A stretch of 64,000 nucleotides of DNA from Leptothrix sp. (in: b-proteobacteria) (GTDB lineage Bacteria > Pseudomonadota > Gammaproteobacteria > Burkholderiales > Burkholderiaceae_C), in NCBI GenBank assembly GCA_013822685.1, contig PNKV01000010.1, positions 62,001 through 126,000 on the forward strand, given 5' to 3'. A program made the position numbers and the translations under genes. Positions 16,053-24,640 of this stretch are shown one piece after another. Below the pieces are notes generated by a model. That model was not told the DNA's origin. It did no database searches and saw nothing but the letters and a program-made list of their open reading frames with translations. How positions within the stretch are numbered: the stretch's first letter is position 1; each line of letters begins with the position of its first letter.

Positions 16053-17813
16053 TCAATACTCGATCGCGCCCAGGTCGGAGCCTGCGCCCTTGACCGTGCG
16101 TGCCACTGGCAAGAACGAGCTGTTCAGTTGATAGGTCACTGGGTGACCTGTGACCGCTGCGGAGATCGTGGAGCTCAGCAGGCTGTTGACCACACCCTTG
16201 TCCAAGATCGCACTGCCTGCCAAAGGCGCCAAGGTGGTTGTGTCAATGGGGGCGGCTGTTCCGGTGATCAGGTTGGATTGACCCAGCAGTTGGCCAGTCA
16301 CAGGATGCCAAGGATCGGAGTCTGCCCAACGCGAGTTGATCCAGTTGCGGCCCAGGTTCACGATGCCGCCACCAGTCCAGTAGGCGGTGTTGACTTCCTG
16401 ATTGGAGCGCATGGCCGGGTAGCTGACACTCGCGTCAAAGACAAAGACGTTGTTCCAGACTTCGGCGCGTTCCAGGGTGGTGGACAGCTGGAACAACACG
16501 GCGGTGGAGCCACTGCCCGTGATCCGCATGGTGTTGTTGTAGAAGTACATGGTGCCCTGGCGGAAGTTAGGCTCACCCCACGACGAGGTGGGTGTGGAGC
16601 CAAAGTGGTCGCCGCCATAGTGGACAGCGCTTCCGGTCGAGCCATCTTTGACAATCTGGTTGCCGTACACATAGGTGGTGCGGTAAGCAGGGTTGGCCTT
16701 TGCCGCGATCGGGAAGTCTTCGGCTTCCACCAAGTCAAGGGCGCGGGCGCCGCCTTGCAGGTAGTTGTAGCGCACAACCGTGCCGATAGAGCGGTCCTTG
16801 ATCATGTTGCCCAAGGCACCGGCGCGCAGTGGCCCGTAGCGGTTGAACTCCATGACGATGCCGGAGCTGGCCGTGTAGGTGTTGTGCATGTGCACGTCAT
16901 TGACCACGCCGTTACCGTAGATGTAGTTGCCGGCAATTCGAACGTTCTTGGTCACCGCGAAGTCGCCGTCATCGGTGGACTTGGTGTAAATGCCTTGCGT
17001 GCAGTCGTGGATGACGTTGTCGGCAATGGTGATGTTCTGACCGCGGTTGACCCAGATACAAGCACCAAAGGCGGTGTAGTTGCGGATCACGCCAGTGGCG
17101 TCAGTGAACTGGTTGGCCGGCGTTGCGCCACGGATTTCCAGTCCATCGATCTGGATGTGGGTGGGGAATGCCGTCCAGCCCTGAGAGCCCAGTTGCTTGA
17201 CTTGAATGATCGCGCGGGTTTGGTGAAGGTATGTGGTGTTGACGCTGTCGCCAAAGTCCAGGCCACGGGTGGTGACTGCATTCTGTCCATCAATGATGGG
17301 GCGTTGGCCGGAGGCGTTCTTGACGCCGCAGATGCGAACGGGGGCGGTCGCCGTGCCGGAGGCTGCAACGAGGAACTTGCCGCGGTAAGGCGTGCTGCGG
17401 TGGAAGATGCGAACCGTGTCGCCAGCTGCCAAGGAGGCCCATGGCACTTGGTTCAGTTCAGCGATCTGACCGGCGAGGGTGCCGACTTGGTAGTCTTTGC
17501 CGGAGCCTGGGAGGCAGGCGGTCAGGTTGGGGATGGGCGAGGCGGCAGCAGGGGCCGGAGCAGGGGCTGGCACTGGGGCTGGAGCTGGAGCTGGAGCTGG
17601 AGCTGGAGCTGGAGCTGGAGCTGGAGCTGGAGCTGGAGCTGGAGCTGGAGCTGGAGCTGGAGCTGGAGCTGTAACCACGCTACTAGGGGGAACTGTAATG
17701 ACGCCGCCAGTGGAAGTTTCGGTGGTGCCGCCACCGCCGCAGCCGGCCAAGGTCAACATGCAAAGGCTGGCAAGGGTAATGCGAGAAGAATTAGACAAGA
17801 CAAACTGCGCCAT
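16053..17813 (-). CDS. Right-handed parallel beta-helix lipoprotein with Ala-Pro repeat linker
   Basis: A 586-residue secreted lipoprotein from the ATG at 17813 (MAQFVLSNS). The lipobox LAGC has Cys25, followed by GGGG. Residues about 49-90 form an almost pure Ala-Pro linker encoded by a perfect hexanucleotide repeat. The rest is a polysaccharide lyase/PbH1-like beta-helix. Recognisable rungs include IQIDGLEIRGATP, GQNITIADNVIHDCTQGIYTKS, NVRIAGNYIYGNG, and TYVYGNQIVKDGS. By analogy with chondroitinase B/pectate lyase-like proteins in EPS loci it may bind, trim or modify the exopolysaccharide at the outer membrane. No catalytic residue can be assigned from sequence. It is monocistronic on the minus strand inside the plus-strand sugar genes. 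A longer frame to 17864 exists, but the signal peptide fixes the start. Confidence 0.85.
   Translation of the reverse strand: MAQFVLSNSSRITLASLCMLTLAGCGGGGTTETSTGGVITVPPSSVVTAPAPAPAPAPAPAPAPAPAPAPAPAPAPAPAPVPAPAPAPAAASPIPNLTACLPGSGKDYQVGTLAGQIAELNQVPWASLAAGDTVRIFHRSTPYRGKFLVAASGTATAPVRICGVKNASGQRPIIDGQNAVTTRGLDFGDSVNTTYLHQTRAIIQVKQLGSQGWTAFPTHIQIDGLEIRGATPANQFTDATGVIRNYTAFGACIWVNRGQNITIADNVIHDCTQGIYTKSTDDGDFAVTKNVRIAGNYIYGNGVVNDVHMHNTYTASSGIVMEFNRYGPLRAGALGNMIKDRSIGTVVRYNYLQGGARALDLVEAEDFPIAAKANPAYRTTYVYGNQIVKDGSTGSAVHYGGDHFGSTPTSSWGEPNFRQGTMYFYNNTMRITGSGSTAVLFQLSTTLERAEVWNNVFVFDASVSYPAMRSNQEVNTAYWTGGGIVNLGRNWINSRWADSDPWHPVTGQLLGQSNLITGTAAPIDTTTLAPLAGSAILDKGVVNSLLSSTISAAVTGHPVTYQLNSSFLPVARTVKGAGSDLGAIEY
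17581..17670. repeat. Perfect hexanucleotide tandem repeat (GGAGCT)15
   Basis: Fifteen uninterrupted GGAGCT units, with degenerate copies (GGGGCT, GGCACT) on the side toward 17575. On the coding (minus) strand it reads AGCTCC and encodes alternating Ala-Pro after the lipoprotein N-terminus. Because the unit is six bases, gain or loss of copies changes linker length by two residues each without shifting frame. Confidence 0.97.
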
Positions 17814-18200
17814 AAGACTCAATCGAAAGTTGTGCTTCAGTTCGCGTTGCTCGTCGCCGAGCAAGTGTCACGCTAGAAACAGGGTCAATCTAGGAAGGTT
17901 GCCGCATCAAACTGGACGAAACACCCTTCATGTCGGCCTCAACATTTGGCTGCCTGACTGGGTCAAGCCACGTGATGTGAAGCTGTTGGATGTATTGTCG
18001 GTAGGCCGCCAAATGACCGCCCGTAATTTCGTCACATTGTGATGTAAGGGGGCGTAATAAACGGATTGGTCGATGGTACGAGCTGGTAACTAGTGGCTGA
18101 TTTTGTAATAAGTTGTTTCAAAACGGCTTAAACGGCCCGAAATCATGTGTTTGTAATTGGTGCAAAACCCTGCCCATACAATCCCGAATGTCAAAGAGTG
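17814..18200. other. 387-bp intergenic region with dyad symmetries, divergent promoters expected
   Basis: This is the only gap over 300 bp. It lies between the start of the minus-strand lipoprotein gene and the start of the plus-strand oxidoreductase gene, so it must hold promoters in both directions. Two symmetries are visible. One is TTGCTCG-TCGC-CGAGCAA at 17847-17864, 34 bp upstream of the lipoprotein start. The other is the short palindrome TCACATTGTGA at 18032-18042. The right part (18040-18180) is noticeably A/T-rich. I see no convincing gene, no clear sigma-70 pair with good spacing and no RNA gene. Confidence 0.6.
17847..17864. promoter_or_regulatory. 18-bp perfect dyad upstream of the lipoprotein gene
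   Basis: Arms TTGCTCG and CGAGCAA with spacer TCGC, 34 bp from the ATG at 17813. It could be an operator or a 5'-UTR hairpin. No regulator gene is adjacent to suggest which. Confidence 0.4.
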
Positions 18201-19286
18201 ATGAATGGAGACGGCGTGCTTAAAGTTGCGATTGTCGGGTGCGGCAAGATTGCTGACGGCCATGTGGAACAAATCCGTGCTATAGGCCGAGGTGAAGTGG
18301 TAGCTGTGTGCGACCGCGAACCCTTGATGGTTGAGCAATTGGCCATAAGAATGGGGATTTCGGGTCAGTTCACTGATGTTCACGACATGTTGGCGACAGT
18401 TAGGCCGGATGTTGTGCACATTGCCACGCCCCCAGACTCACACGTGATGTTGGCCTGTGCAGCACTGGATGCCGGCTGCCATGTGTTCGTCGAGAAACCG
18501 TTTGCCATGACCACCGCCGATGCTCAAGTCATCCTTGAGCGGGCTCGCCAGGTGGGTAAGCGCGTGAGCGTTAATTACTTGTACAACTTCGAGCCACCGG
18601 GACTGGAGCTGGAGAAGTTGATCGCCAAGGGGACGCTGGGTGAGGTTGTCCACCTGGAGACCAACTATGGCTACAACCTGGCCGGAGATTACGGCCTGGC
18701 GGTCATGGCCGACCCTAATCACTGGGTACATCGCTTGCCAGGCAAACTATTTCACAATGTGTTGGACCATGTGCTGGCCAAAGTGGTGCCGTTCATTGGC
18801 GATGACACGACCGTTCAGGTACTTGCGTTCAGGCGTCGAGAGCCCACCGGCAATCCGGTCATTGATGCGTTGAACGATGAACTGCGCTTCATGTTGCGCA
18901 GTGGCGGGACCACGGTAACCGGCTTGGTGAGTGCCCACGGCCGCCCTGTGGCGCACAGTTTGAGGGTGGTGGGCACCAAGGACACGGTTGAGCTGGACTA
19001 CGGCACACGCACTTTGGTACAAAGCGCGCGGTGGACCCAACCCAGTGCTTTGGGCCGCTTGTTTCCGCCTTGGGTGCAAGCTAGGCAGTTTCTCCGAAAT
19101 GGCATGAGCAGTTTGGGCCAATTCAGGCGCCATGAGTTTCATTACTTTCAATGCATGCGCGTGTTATTGGATCGTTTTTATGATTCGATCGAGGGGCGAG
19201 GTGAGGACCCTATTCCTGCTGCGCAAATTCTTCGTGTTTGCCGGGTGATTGATCAAATTGTTGAAGGCATGGAGACGGCGCGATGA
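18201..19286 (+). CDS. Gfo/Idh/MocA family sugar oxidoreductase
   Basis: A 361-residue NAD(P)-dependent dehydrogenase from the ATG at 18201, preceded by AAAGAG. The Rossmann fold opens KVAIVGCGKIADGHVEQI. HIATPPDSH and VFVEKPFAMTTADAQVIL (the EKP motif with the catalytic Lys) follow, then a C-terminal alpha/beta domain. Family members oxidise or reduce nucleotide sugars such as UDP-GlcNAc at C3 or catalyse related steps. In this setting it probably supplies a modified sugar for the EPS. Its stop overlaps the ATG of the following epimerase gene, so the pair is coupled. A longer in-frame extension upstream to 18147 has no signal for translation. Confidence 0.88.
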   Translation: MNGDGVLKVAIVGCGKIADGHVEQIRAIGRGEVVAVCDREPLMVEQLAIRMGISGQFTDVHDMLATVRPDVVHIATPPDSHVMLACAALDAGCHVFVEKPFAMTTADAQVILERARQVGKRVSVNYLYNFEPPGLELEKLIAKGTLGEVVHLETNYGYNLAGDYGLAVMADPNHWVHRLPGKLFHNVLDHVLAKVVPFIGDDTTVQVLAFRRREPTGNPVIDALNDELRFMLRSGGTTVTGLVSAHGRPVAHSLRVVGTKDTVELDYGTRTLVQSARWTQPSALGRLFPPWVQARQFLRNGMSSLGQFRRHEFHYFQCMRVLLDRFYDSIEGRGEDPIPAAQILRVCRVIDQIVEGMETAR

Positions 19287-20287
19287 AAGTATTGATCACA
19301 GGCGCGGGCGGATTTCTGGGCAAACGCATTGCCGACAGCATTTTGAGAATGGGCAACCAGGACCTGCGTTTGCATTTCCGGCAAAAACCACCCAAGGGCA
19401 TGATCGAGGATTTGCGCCAGCAGTTTCCCGGCGCATCGATCGAGGTGGCTCAGGCCAATCTGCTTGCCAAAGAGTCCCTGGAGGCATTGGTGGCTGGCAC
19501 CGATTGCATCGTGCATGCTGCAGCCGGCATGCGTGGTGCGGCGGCGGACATGTTCGCCAACACAGTAGTGGCCACGCGCAATTTGCTGGATGCGGCCACC
19601 GCGCAGAAAATCAAGCGCATCGTGCTGATCAGCTCTTTCTCGGTCTATCACGCCGAGACCCTGGCTCCCGACGCGGTGCTGGACGAGACCACGCCGATCG
19701 AGCGCGTGGGTGTCGAGCGCGGCGCGTATGGCTATGCCAAAACTCGCCAGGAACATCTCTTTCTTGACTACCAGAAACGCTTTGGTTTTGAGTCAGTGAT
19801 CTTGCGCCCTGGTGTGATCTATGGCCCCGGGGGCGGTGCGATGTCTTCCCGCGTGGGCATCAACGCCCTGGGGTTTTTCTTCAGCCTGGGCGGCCGTGCC
19901 TTGTTGCCGCTGACCTATGTGGACAACTGCGCGGATGCCGTGGCCCAGGCGGCGTTGAAGGCGCCAGCAGGTAGCGCTTTCAACGTGGTGGACGATGATT
20001 TGCCCACCTGCAATGGCTACCTGAAGGATTACCGCAAGCGCGTGCAGAAGTTGCGCTGCATCCCGGTGCCGCATTGGGCCTTTTTGTGGGGTTCCAAGGT
20101 CCTGGTGAACTACCACCGCAAATCGAAGGGCCAGTTGCCGGCGGTGTTCACGCCTTACGTGGTCAACTCGATGTACCGCCCTTTGCGGTACACCAATGCC
20201 GCCTTGAAGGCGATCGGCTGGCGGCAGCGCGTCAGCACGGCCGATGGCCTGACCACCACGTTTCAGTTTTTGCGCGGCAAGCCCTGA
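19283..20287 (+). CDS. NAD-dependent epimerase/dehydratase (extended SDR)
   Basis: A 334-residue extended short-chain dehydrogenase acting on nucleotide sugars. The NAD-binding Gly motif is VLITGAGGFLGKRIADSIL. The catalytic Tyr-Lys pair sits in GAYGYAKTRQE, with Ser in LISSFSVYHAE. RPGVIYGPGGGAMSSR is the usual substrate-side motif. The ATGA overlap with the oxidoreductase gene suggests that oxidation and epimerisation/reduction steps are made together in one pathway. The 3' end overlaps the convergent glycosyltransferase gene by 25 bp. Confidence 0.88.
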   Translation: MKVLITGAGGFLGKRIADSILRMGNQDLRLHFRQKPPKGMIEDLRQQFPGASIEVAQANLLAKESLEALVAGTDCIVHAAAGMRGAAADMFANTVVATRNLLDAATAQKIKRIVLISSFSVYHAETLAPDAVLDETTPIERVGVERGAYGYAKTRQEHLFLDYQKRFGFESVILRPGVIYGPGGGAMSSRVGINALGFFFSLGGRALLPLTYVDNCADAVAQAALKAPAGSAFNVVDDDLPTCNGYLKDYRKRVQKLRCIPVPHWAFLWGSKVLVNYHRKSKGQLPAVFTPYVVNSMYRPLRYTNAALKAIGWRQRVSTADGLTTTFQFLRGKP

Positions 20288-21453
20288 GCGCGTTTGGCCA
20301 TCACCAGTTCGCAAGCCGCCAGGGTTTCCACCGCGACGTCGTCCCAGGTGCGGGACATGGCGGCTGCGATGGCCTGGTGGTCCCAGGTTTGTTTGAGGGC
20401 CTGCACCAAGCCTTTGTGCAAGGAGTCGACATCGCGTGGTTTGACCAGGATGCCGTTGCCCATGTGCAGGATCTCGCGCGTGCCACCCACGTCCGTGGCC
20501 ACGACCGGGCGGCCGCAGGCCACGCCTTCCACGACCACGTTGGGATAGCCCTCTGACCAGCTGGGCAGGGTCAGCACGTCGCTGGCGCTGATCCAGTCGG
20601 CCACTTGCTCGGGCGGCAGCCCGCCAGGGAAGTACACCTGCTGCTCCAGGCCGGATGATTTGATGAGCGCGCGCAGTTCTTCTTTCATCACGCCGTCGCC
20701 CACCATGACCAGTCGGGTCAGGGGATCGTACTGGACCATGCGCTGGAAGGCGGCCAGCAGTTCGCGCATGCCCTTGGCTTCCACGAACCGCCCGACGTAA
20801 ATGATCAGGCGCTCATCGGCCGCGATTTTCAGCTTCTGGCGGGCCTGGGCCTGGTCTTGCCAGCGGAAAATGGCCGTGTTGAAGCCATTGACGATGGTGT
20901 GCACTTTGTCTGGTGAAGCACCAAACTGGTTGATGGCCGTTTGCCGCATGGCCTCGCTGACGGTCAGCAGCCCGTCGACGCCCTTGATGGTGCGGCGGGT
21001 CATGAAGGCGTTGAGGCCGTCGCGCACATGGATGTCCGAGCCAAGGGCGCCGACCACGCAGGGCAGTGAGAGCTGGCGGGCCGTGCGCAACGCCGCGTAA
21101 CCGTCGGGGTAGACCCAGTAGGCCAGCACCAGGTCGGGCTTGAATTGGCGAACCCGTGGGGTCAGCGCCATGCTGCTGATGTGGCCGTTCAGGGCCCGCG
21201 AGATCACCGGAAAGGCCGGGTAGTTGAAGGCATCGACATCCACGCCGTCGAGTTGGTAGTCGGGGCCAACCTCGCCATACAGGTAGCTGCGCGGGGCCAT
21301 GAAGGGCAAGCGTGGGTAGCGCGATTGCTGGAAGAAGACTTTCACGTCGGCCAGTTTGGACAAGGACCTGGCGGTTTCGTGAATGTAGCGCCCACGGGTT
21401 TGATCGTGGGGGACCGGCAGCATGGGGGTGACCAGGGCGATGCGTCTAGGCAT
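20263..21453 (-). CDS. Family 4 glycosyltransferase
   Basis: A 396-residue GT-B enzyme from the ATG at 21453 (MPRRIALVTPMLPVPHDQTRGRYIHE). The N-terminal half contains DLVLAYWVYPDGYAAL and VGALGSDIHVRDG. The C-terminal half has IYVGRFVEAKGMRELLAAF, MVGDGVMKEEL, and LPSWSEGYPNVVVEGVACGRPVVATDVGGTREI, with both Glu residues of the Glu-x7-Glu motif. It is the last recognisable EPS gene. It is convergent with the epimerase gene (25 bp overlap) and lies 75 bp beyond the small 64-residue gene on the same strand. Donor sugar unknown. Confidence 0.88.
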   Translation of the reverse strand: MPRRIALVTPMLPVPHDQTRGRYIHETARSLSKLADVKVFFQQSRYPRLPFMAPRSYLYGEVGPDYQLDGVDVDAFNYPAFPVISRALNGHISSMALTPRVRQFKPDLVLAYWVYPDGYAALRTARQLSLPCVVGALGSDIHVRDGLNAFMTRRTIKGVDGLLTVSEAMRQTAINQFGASPDKVHTIVNGFNTAIFRWQDQAQARQKLKIAADERLIIYVGRFVEAKGMRELLAAFQRMVQYDPLTRLVMVGDGVMKEELRALIKSSGLEQQVYFPGGLPPEQVADWISASDVLTLPSWSEGYPNVVVEGVACGRPVVATDVGGTREILHMGNGILVKPRDVDSLHKGLVQALKQTWDHQAIAAAMSRTWDDVAVETLAACELVMAKRAQGLPRKN

Positions 21454-21528
21454 GGAGAGATGGCTTTGCGCGCATGCCGGAAGCGGCATGCAAGGCGGTA
21501 TTGTCACCGCAGCATCGGGGCCCGGACG

Positions 21529-21723
21529 TCAGCCGCGCAGACGCAACAGCAAATTGTCGGTTTCCTGGCTGGCTTCGCGCTGGGCGTTTTCGTCGGTGAG
21601 GAAGGACAACTCTTGCAGCGACAGGCTCAGGTTCACCAGGCCATCGCGCAAATTGAACAGGGCCGCCTGCATGTCGAGGAGCTTGAGCCTCATTTGTTCT
21701 GAGCGTTCTTCGTCATGCATCAC
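21529..21723 (-). CDS. Small coiled-coil hypothetical protein
   Basis: A 64-residue acidic protein (MMHDEERSEQMRLKLLDMQ) with heptad-like Leu spacing through the middle, suggesting a short coiled coil. There is no signal peptide, membrane helix or recognised family. It sits between the TolC-like gene and a glycosyltransferase gene on the same strand. Codon usage looks coding, but a chance frame cannot be excluded. Confidence 0.5.
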   Translation of the reverse strand: MMHDEERSEQMRLKLLDMQAALFNLRDGLVNLSLSLQELSFLTDENAQREASQETDNLLLRLRG

Positions 21724-21849
21724 CGTACTCCTGCCCCCGAGACCATCACAGCTTCAAGCGGGCCACGGGGCGGCCTGTGTGCTTGACGGTCTCACTTTAC
21801 TCGCTGGGTTTGAGGCGGGCTAGTGCCTATTCGCGGGGGGGAGGCTGGC

Positions 21850-23694
21850 TCAGCGGTTGCTTTCGTTGACGATCACCCATTGGCCATCGATCAGCTTCCA
21901 GGTCAGGGCCTTGAAGCTGCTGTCCTTGAAGTTTTGCGATGTGTAATTCTGGGTGAAGCTGGTGACCACCGCGTCGCCACGGGCTTCAGCTTTCACCTGG
22001 CTCAGCTGGACTTCGATGGGGCCGGGCTTGGCCAGCATGCGGCGGCGTTCGCTGATCCATTTGGCCGAGGTGGACCGCGCGGGCGCAAAGTCTTTGGCGT
22101 AAAAACCCATGTAGCGGTCGATGTCCTTGGCGGCCCAGGCCATGGCCCAGCCACGCAGCCTTTCGGTCACCGTGGGGATGGCTGGGGCGGGTGCAGGCGA
22201 AGATGCCGTGACGGTGGCCACCGGGGCCATGCCCGCAACGGCTGGGCGGCCCAACTTCCGGGCGCGGTCGTTGAGTTCCTCGCGGTTGATGGTGGGCGCA
22301 TCGATGCTGATGGCGGGGCAGCGCTGGGCGGCGTCTTCGGCCGCTTGCCAGTTCTGGCCGTTCTCGTTGTCGGTCGCGGCGCTGGGGTTCAAGCCCAGGT
22401 TGGCGGTCAGTGAATTCTTGGCCGCGTGGGTGCGGGCGTAGGCCAGCTGCAGGTCGGCTTCGGCGGTCACATAGGCGCGCTTGGCGGTGTACAACTCGTT
22501 TTCGGAGTTCAGCAGATCAAGCAGGCTGCGCTGACCGATGTCGAATTGCTGGCGGTAGGCGTCACGGGCCTTTTCAATGGCCAACACATTGCGGTCCAGG
22601 GCGGTCAACTGGTCCTTCAGCTTCTGGATGTCGTTATGAGCGATGGAGGCGGTTTGGCGCACATCGCGGCAGGCTTTGTCACGCTGGTCCGCGGCCTGGT
22701 TGACCAGGTTGGCCAGCTGGCGGGCGCGGGCCTGGTCAGAGCCACCGTTGTAGAGGTTCCACGACATCAGGATCTCTGCAGAGGTGTCCCGCTTTTGCGT
22801 TTCGATGCCATCGAAGTTTTTGCCGACGCCGCTGCGCACGCGGGCTTCCACTTTGGGTTGGTAGTTGCTTCTCTGGCCTGAGGCCTGAGCCTTGGCGGCA
22901 CGCAGGTTCTCAACTGCGGCCTCAACGGTGGCGCTGGCCACGACGGCCTGGTTGGTGGTGTCTTCGCTGCGGCTGGGGATGCCTTTGTCCAGGCCCTGAA
23001 CCGCTGGCTGGTCATTCGCGGGCGCTTCGCCGACCACGCGCAGATAACGGGCGCTGACGTCATGCAGGTTGGCGGCTTCGGTGGTGAGGTTGGAATCAGC
23101 CAAGGCCAGTCGGGCGGTGGCTTGCTCGGAGTCCACGCCGCGGCCCACACCGGCCTTCACCTTGGATTGAAGCTGGTCTTGAACGTAGCGGTGTTGCACG
23201 TAATTGTCTTGGGCGAGTTCTACCAGCCGGCGGAAACGCTGAACGTCAATGTAGGCGCGCGAAGCTTCGAGGGCCGCCTCTTCAGTGGCGGACAGGAACT
23301 CGAAATAGCGGGTGAGCTTGGCATGGCCCAGGCGTTCGACTTCGCGGCGTGTTTGCAGGCCGTCCCACAGGACTTGGTTGGCGCTCAAGGCCACGCCGTT
23401 GCGGTTGAGGCTTTGAGAATCAGGATTGCGGTTGGTGATGCGGTCACTGTCGCGGCCCACACTGGCCGACAGGTCAACCCGAGGCAAGTAGCCGCCTTTG
23501 GCAACGCTGATTTCATCGGTGGCGGCGCGCAGGGCATTCAAGCGCGCGGTGACTTCCGGGTTGCCGTCGATGGCCTTCTGAGCTGCGGCCCCCAGGCCTG
23601 CGGTCGGTGCTGTCTGAGCCTGGGCCTGGGCGGCGAACGCGAAGGCTGCCAAAGCCATGGCCGTCATGCCATGTTCAAACGTCGCTTTTTTCAA
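21850..23694 (-). CDS. TolC/LapE-like outer-membrane channel with C-terminal NTF2-like (Cds6-type) domain
   Basis: An approximately 614-residue protein. I place the start at TTG 23694, because GAGG lies 5 nt upstream and a proper signal peptide (KKATFEHGMTAMALAAFAFAAQAQA) follows; the longer frame begins at 23736. Residues about 30-440 are an outer-membrane efflux (TolC) repeat domain (VDLSASVGRDSDR, GVALSANQVLWDG, MSWNLYNGGSDQARARQLANLV, QFDIGQRSLLDLLNSENELYTAKR). After an Ala-rich linker comes a domain of about 110 residues (RLRGWAMAWAAKDIDRYMGFYAKDF, WISERRRML, TWKLIDGQWVIVNES) that looks like the SnoaL/NTF2-like repeat of Cds6 proteins. The channel partners the LapB-LapC transporter encoded 3 kb away. 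The extra periplasmic domain may recruit peptidoglycan or a partner. It is divergent from lapG. Confidence 0.88.
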   Translation of the reverse strand: MKKATFEHGMTAMALAAFAFAAQAQAQTAPTAGLGAAAQKAIDGNPEVTARLNALRAATDEISVAKGGYLPRVDLSASVGRDSDRITNRNPDSQSLNRNGVALSANQVLWDGLQTRREVERLGHAKLTRYFEFLSATEEAALEASRAYIDVQRFRRLVELAQDNYVQHRYVQDQLQSKVKAGVGRGVDSEQATARLALADSNLTTEAANLHDVSARYLRVVGEAPANDQPAVQGLDKGIPSRSEDTTNQAVVASATVEAAVENLRAAKAQASGQRSNYQPKVEARVRSGVGKNFDGIETQKRDTSAEILMSWNLYNGGSDQARARQLANLVNQAADQRDKACRDVRQTASIAHNDIQKLKDQLTALDRNVLAIEKARDAYRQQFDIGQRSLLDLLNSENELYTAKRAYVTAEADLQLAYARTHAAKNSLTANLGLNPSAATDNENGQNWQAAEDAAQRCPAISIDAPTINREELNDRARKLGRPAVAGMAPVATVTASSPAPAPAIPTVTERLRGWAMAWAAKDIDRYMGFYAKDFAPARSTSAKWISERRRMLAKPGPIEVQLSQVKAEARGDAVVTSFTQNYTSQNFKDSSFKALTWKLIDGQWVIVNESNR

Positions 23695-23901
23695 ATCTGA
23701 CCTCGTTCCTGGGTTGTGCGGCAAAGCCGTGGGCAAAGCGGGCTCATTTTGTCATCAACCGTTACATCGTCCTTGAAGGATTCAGTGATTTCGTGCCAGA
23801 AATGCCCTGGGGAGAGCCCTGACATCAAGTTTGGACGGGCCGTGTCGATTCAGTGAGGTGAGAGTTTTTCGACTTTGACCCCTGACCGAGTCCCCATTGG
23901 A

Positions 23902-24618
23902 ATGAGCCTGGCCCGTGCCGCATTGAGATTGCCCTTCAAGGGACGCTGGCCGGGGCAGGGTGCTCGGCGCCGGCTTGCGGCCGGATTGGCGCGCTGGATG
24001 GTATTGCTCAGCTTGTTGCTGGGCCATGCCGGCATGGCCTTTGAAAACCAGAAGATCATGGCGGCGGCGCAACGGATGGGGACAGCCACGGCCAGCCAGG
24101 CACAGGCACTGATCCAGGAGATTGCCGAGGCGTCGTCCAGCGACGAGGTGAGCCGCGTCAAACGCATCAATTCCTTCTTCAACCGGCGCGTGGAGTACCG
24201 CGACGACCGGGACATCTGGGGCCAGGTTGATTACTGGGCCACGCCGCTGGAAATGCTGAACAAGGGCGCGGGGGATTGTGAGGACTACGCCATTGGCAAG
24301 TATTTATCCCTGATTGCCGCGGGCGTGTCTCCTGCCAAGATGAGGCTGGTGTACGTGCGGGCCGAGGTGGGGGGCACGATCCTGGCCCACATGGTGCTGG
24401 CCTACTATCCAGAGCCGCAAGCCGAGCCTTTGATCCTGGATAACCTGATCACCGACATTCGGCCCGCCTCCAGGAGGCCGGATTTGGCGCCTGTTTTCAG
24501 CTTCAATGCTGAAGGTTTGTGGCAAGGTGTGGGCAGTACCACGGCTGGGGACCCGGTGGCACGCCTTTCGCGCTGGCGGGAGGTGTTGACCAAGACACGG
24601 GCGGAGGGTTGGTGGTGA
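23902..24618 (+). CDS. lapG: LapG-type periplasmic transglutaminase-like cysteine protease (BTLCP)
   Basis: A bacterial transglutaminase-like cysteine proteinase of about 238 residues from the ATG at 23902; a TTG at 23875 would add nine. The catalytic triad is visible: Cys126 in GAGDCEDYAIGKYLSL, His163 in GGTILAHMVLAYY, and Asp180 in PLILDNLITDI. A hydrophobic export signal (LARWMVLLSLLLGHAGMA) precedes the domain. In the Pseudomonas Lap system LapG clips the N-terminus of a giant adhesin and so releases cells from biofilms, while LapD holds it inactive when c-di-GMP is high. The lapD gene follows 22 bp downstream, supporting that role. The substrate adhesin is not in the window. Confidence 0.92.
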   Translation: MSLARAALRLPFKGRWPGQGARRRLAAGLARWMVLLSLLLGHAGMAFENQKIMAAAQRMGTATASQAQALIQEIAEASSSDEVSRVKRINSFFNRRVEYRDDRDIWGQVDYWATPLEMLNKGAGDCEDYAIGKYLSLIAAGVSPAKMRLVYVRAEVGGTILAHMVLAYYPEPQAEPLILDNLITDIRPASRRPDLAPVFSFNAEGLWQGVGSTTAGDPVARLSRWREVLTKTRAEGWW

Positions 24619-24640
24619 TGTTGATGACAAGGGACGCTGC

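Noticed and set aside
16128..17876. Long plus-strand frame opposite the beta-helix lipoprotein gene
   Set aside because: The translation is low-complexity Gly/Val/Asp and Trp-Ser repeats made by the hexamer in the wrong frame. The reverse frame has a lipobox and beta-helix rungs.
18032..18042. TCACATTGTGA palindrome resembling CRP half-sites
   Set aside because: The half-sites are in the inverted order and the spacing is 1 bp instead of 6, so it is not a CRP site. Kept only as a note in the intergenic entry.
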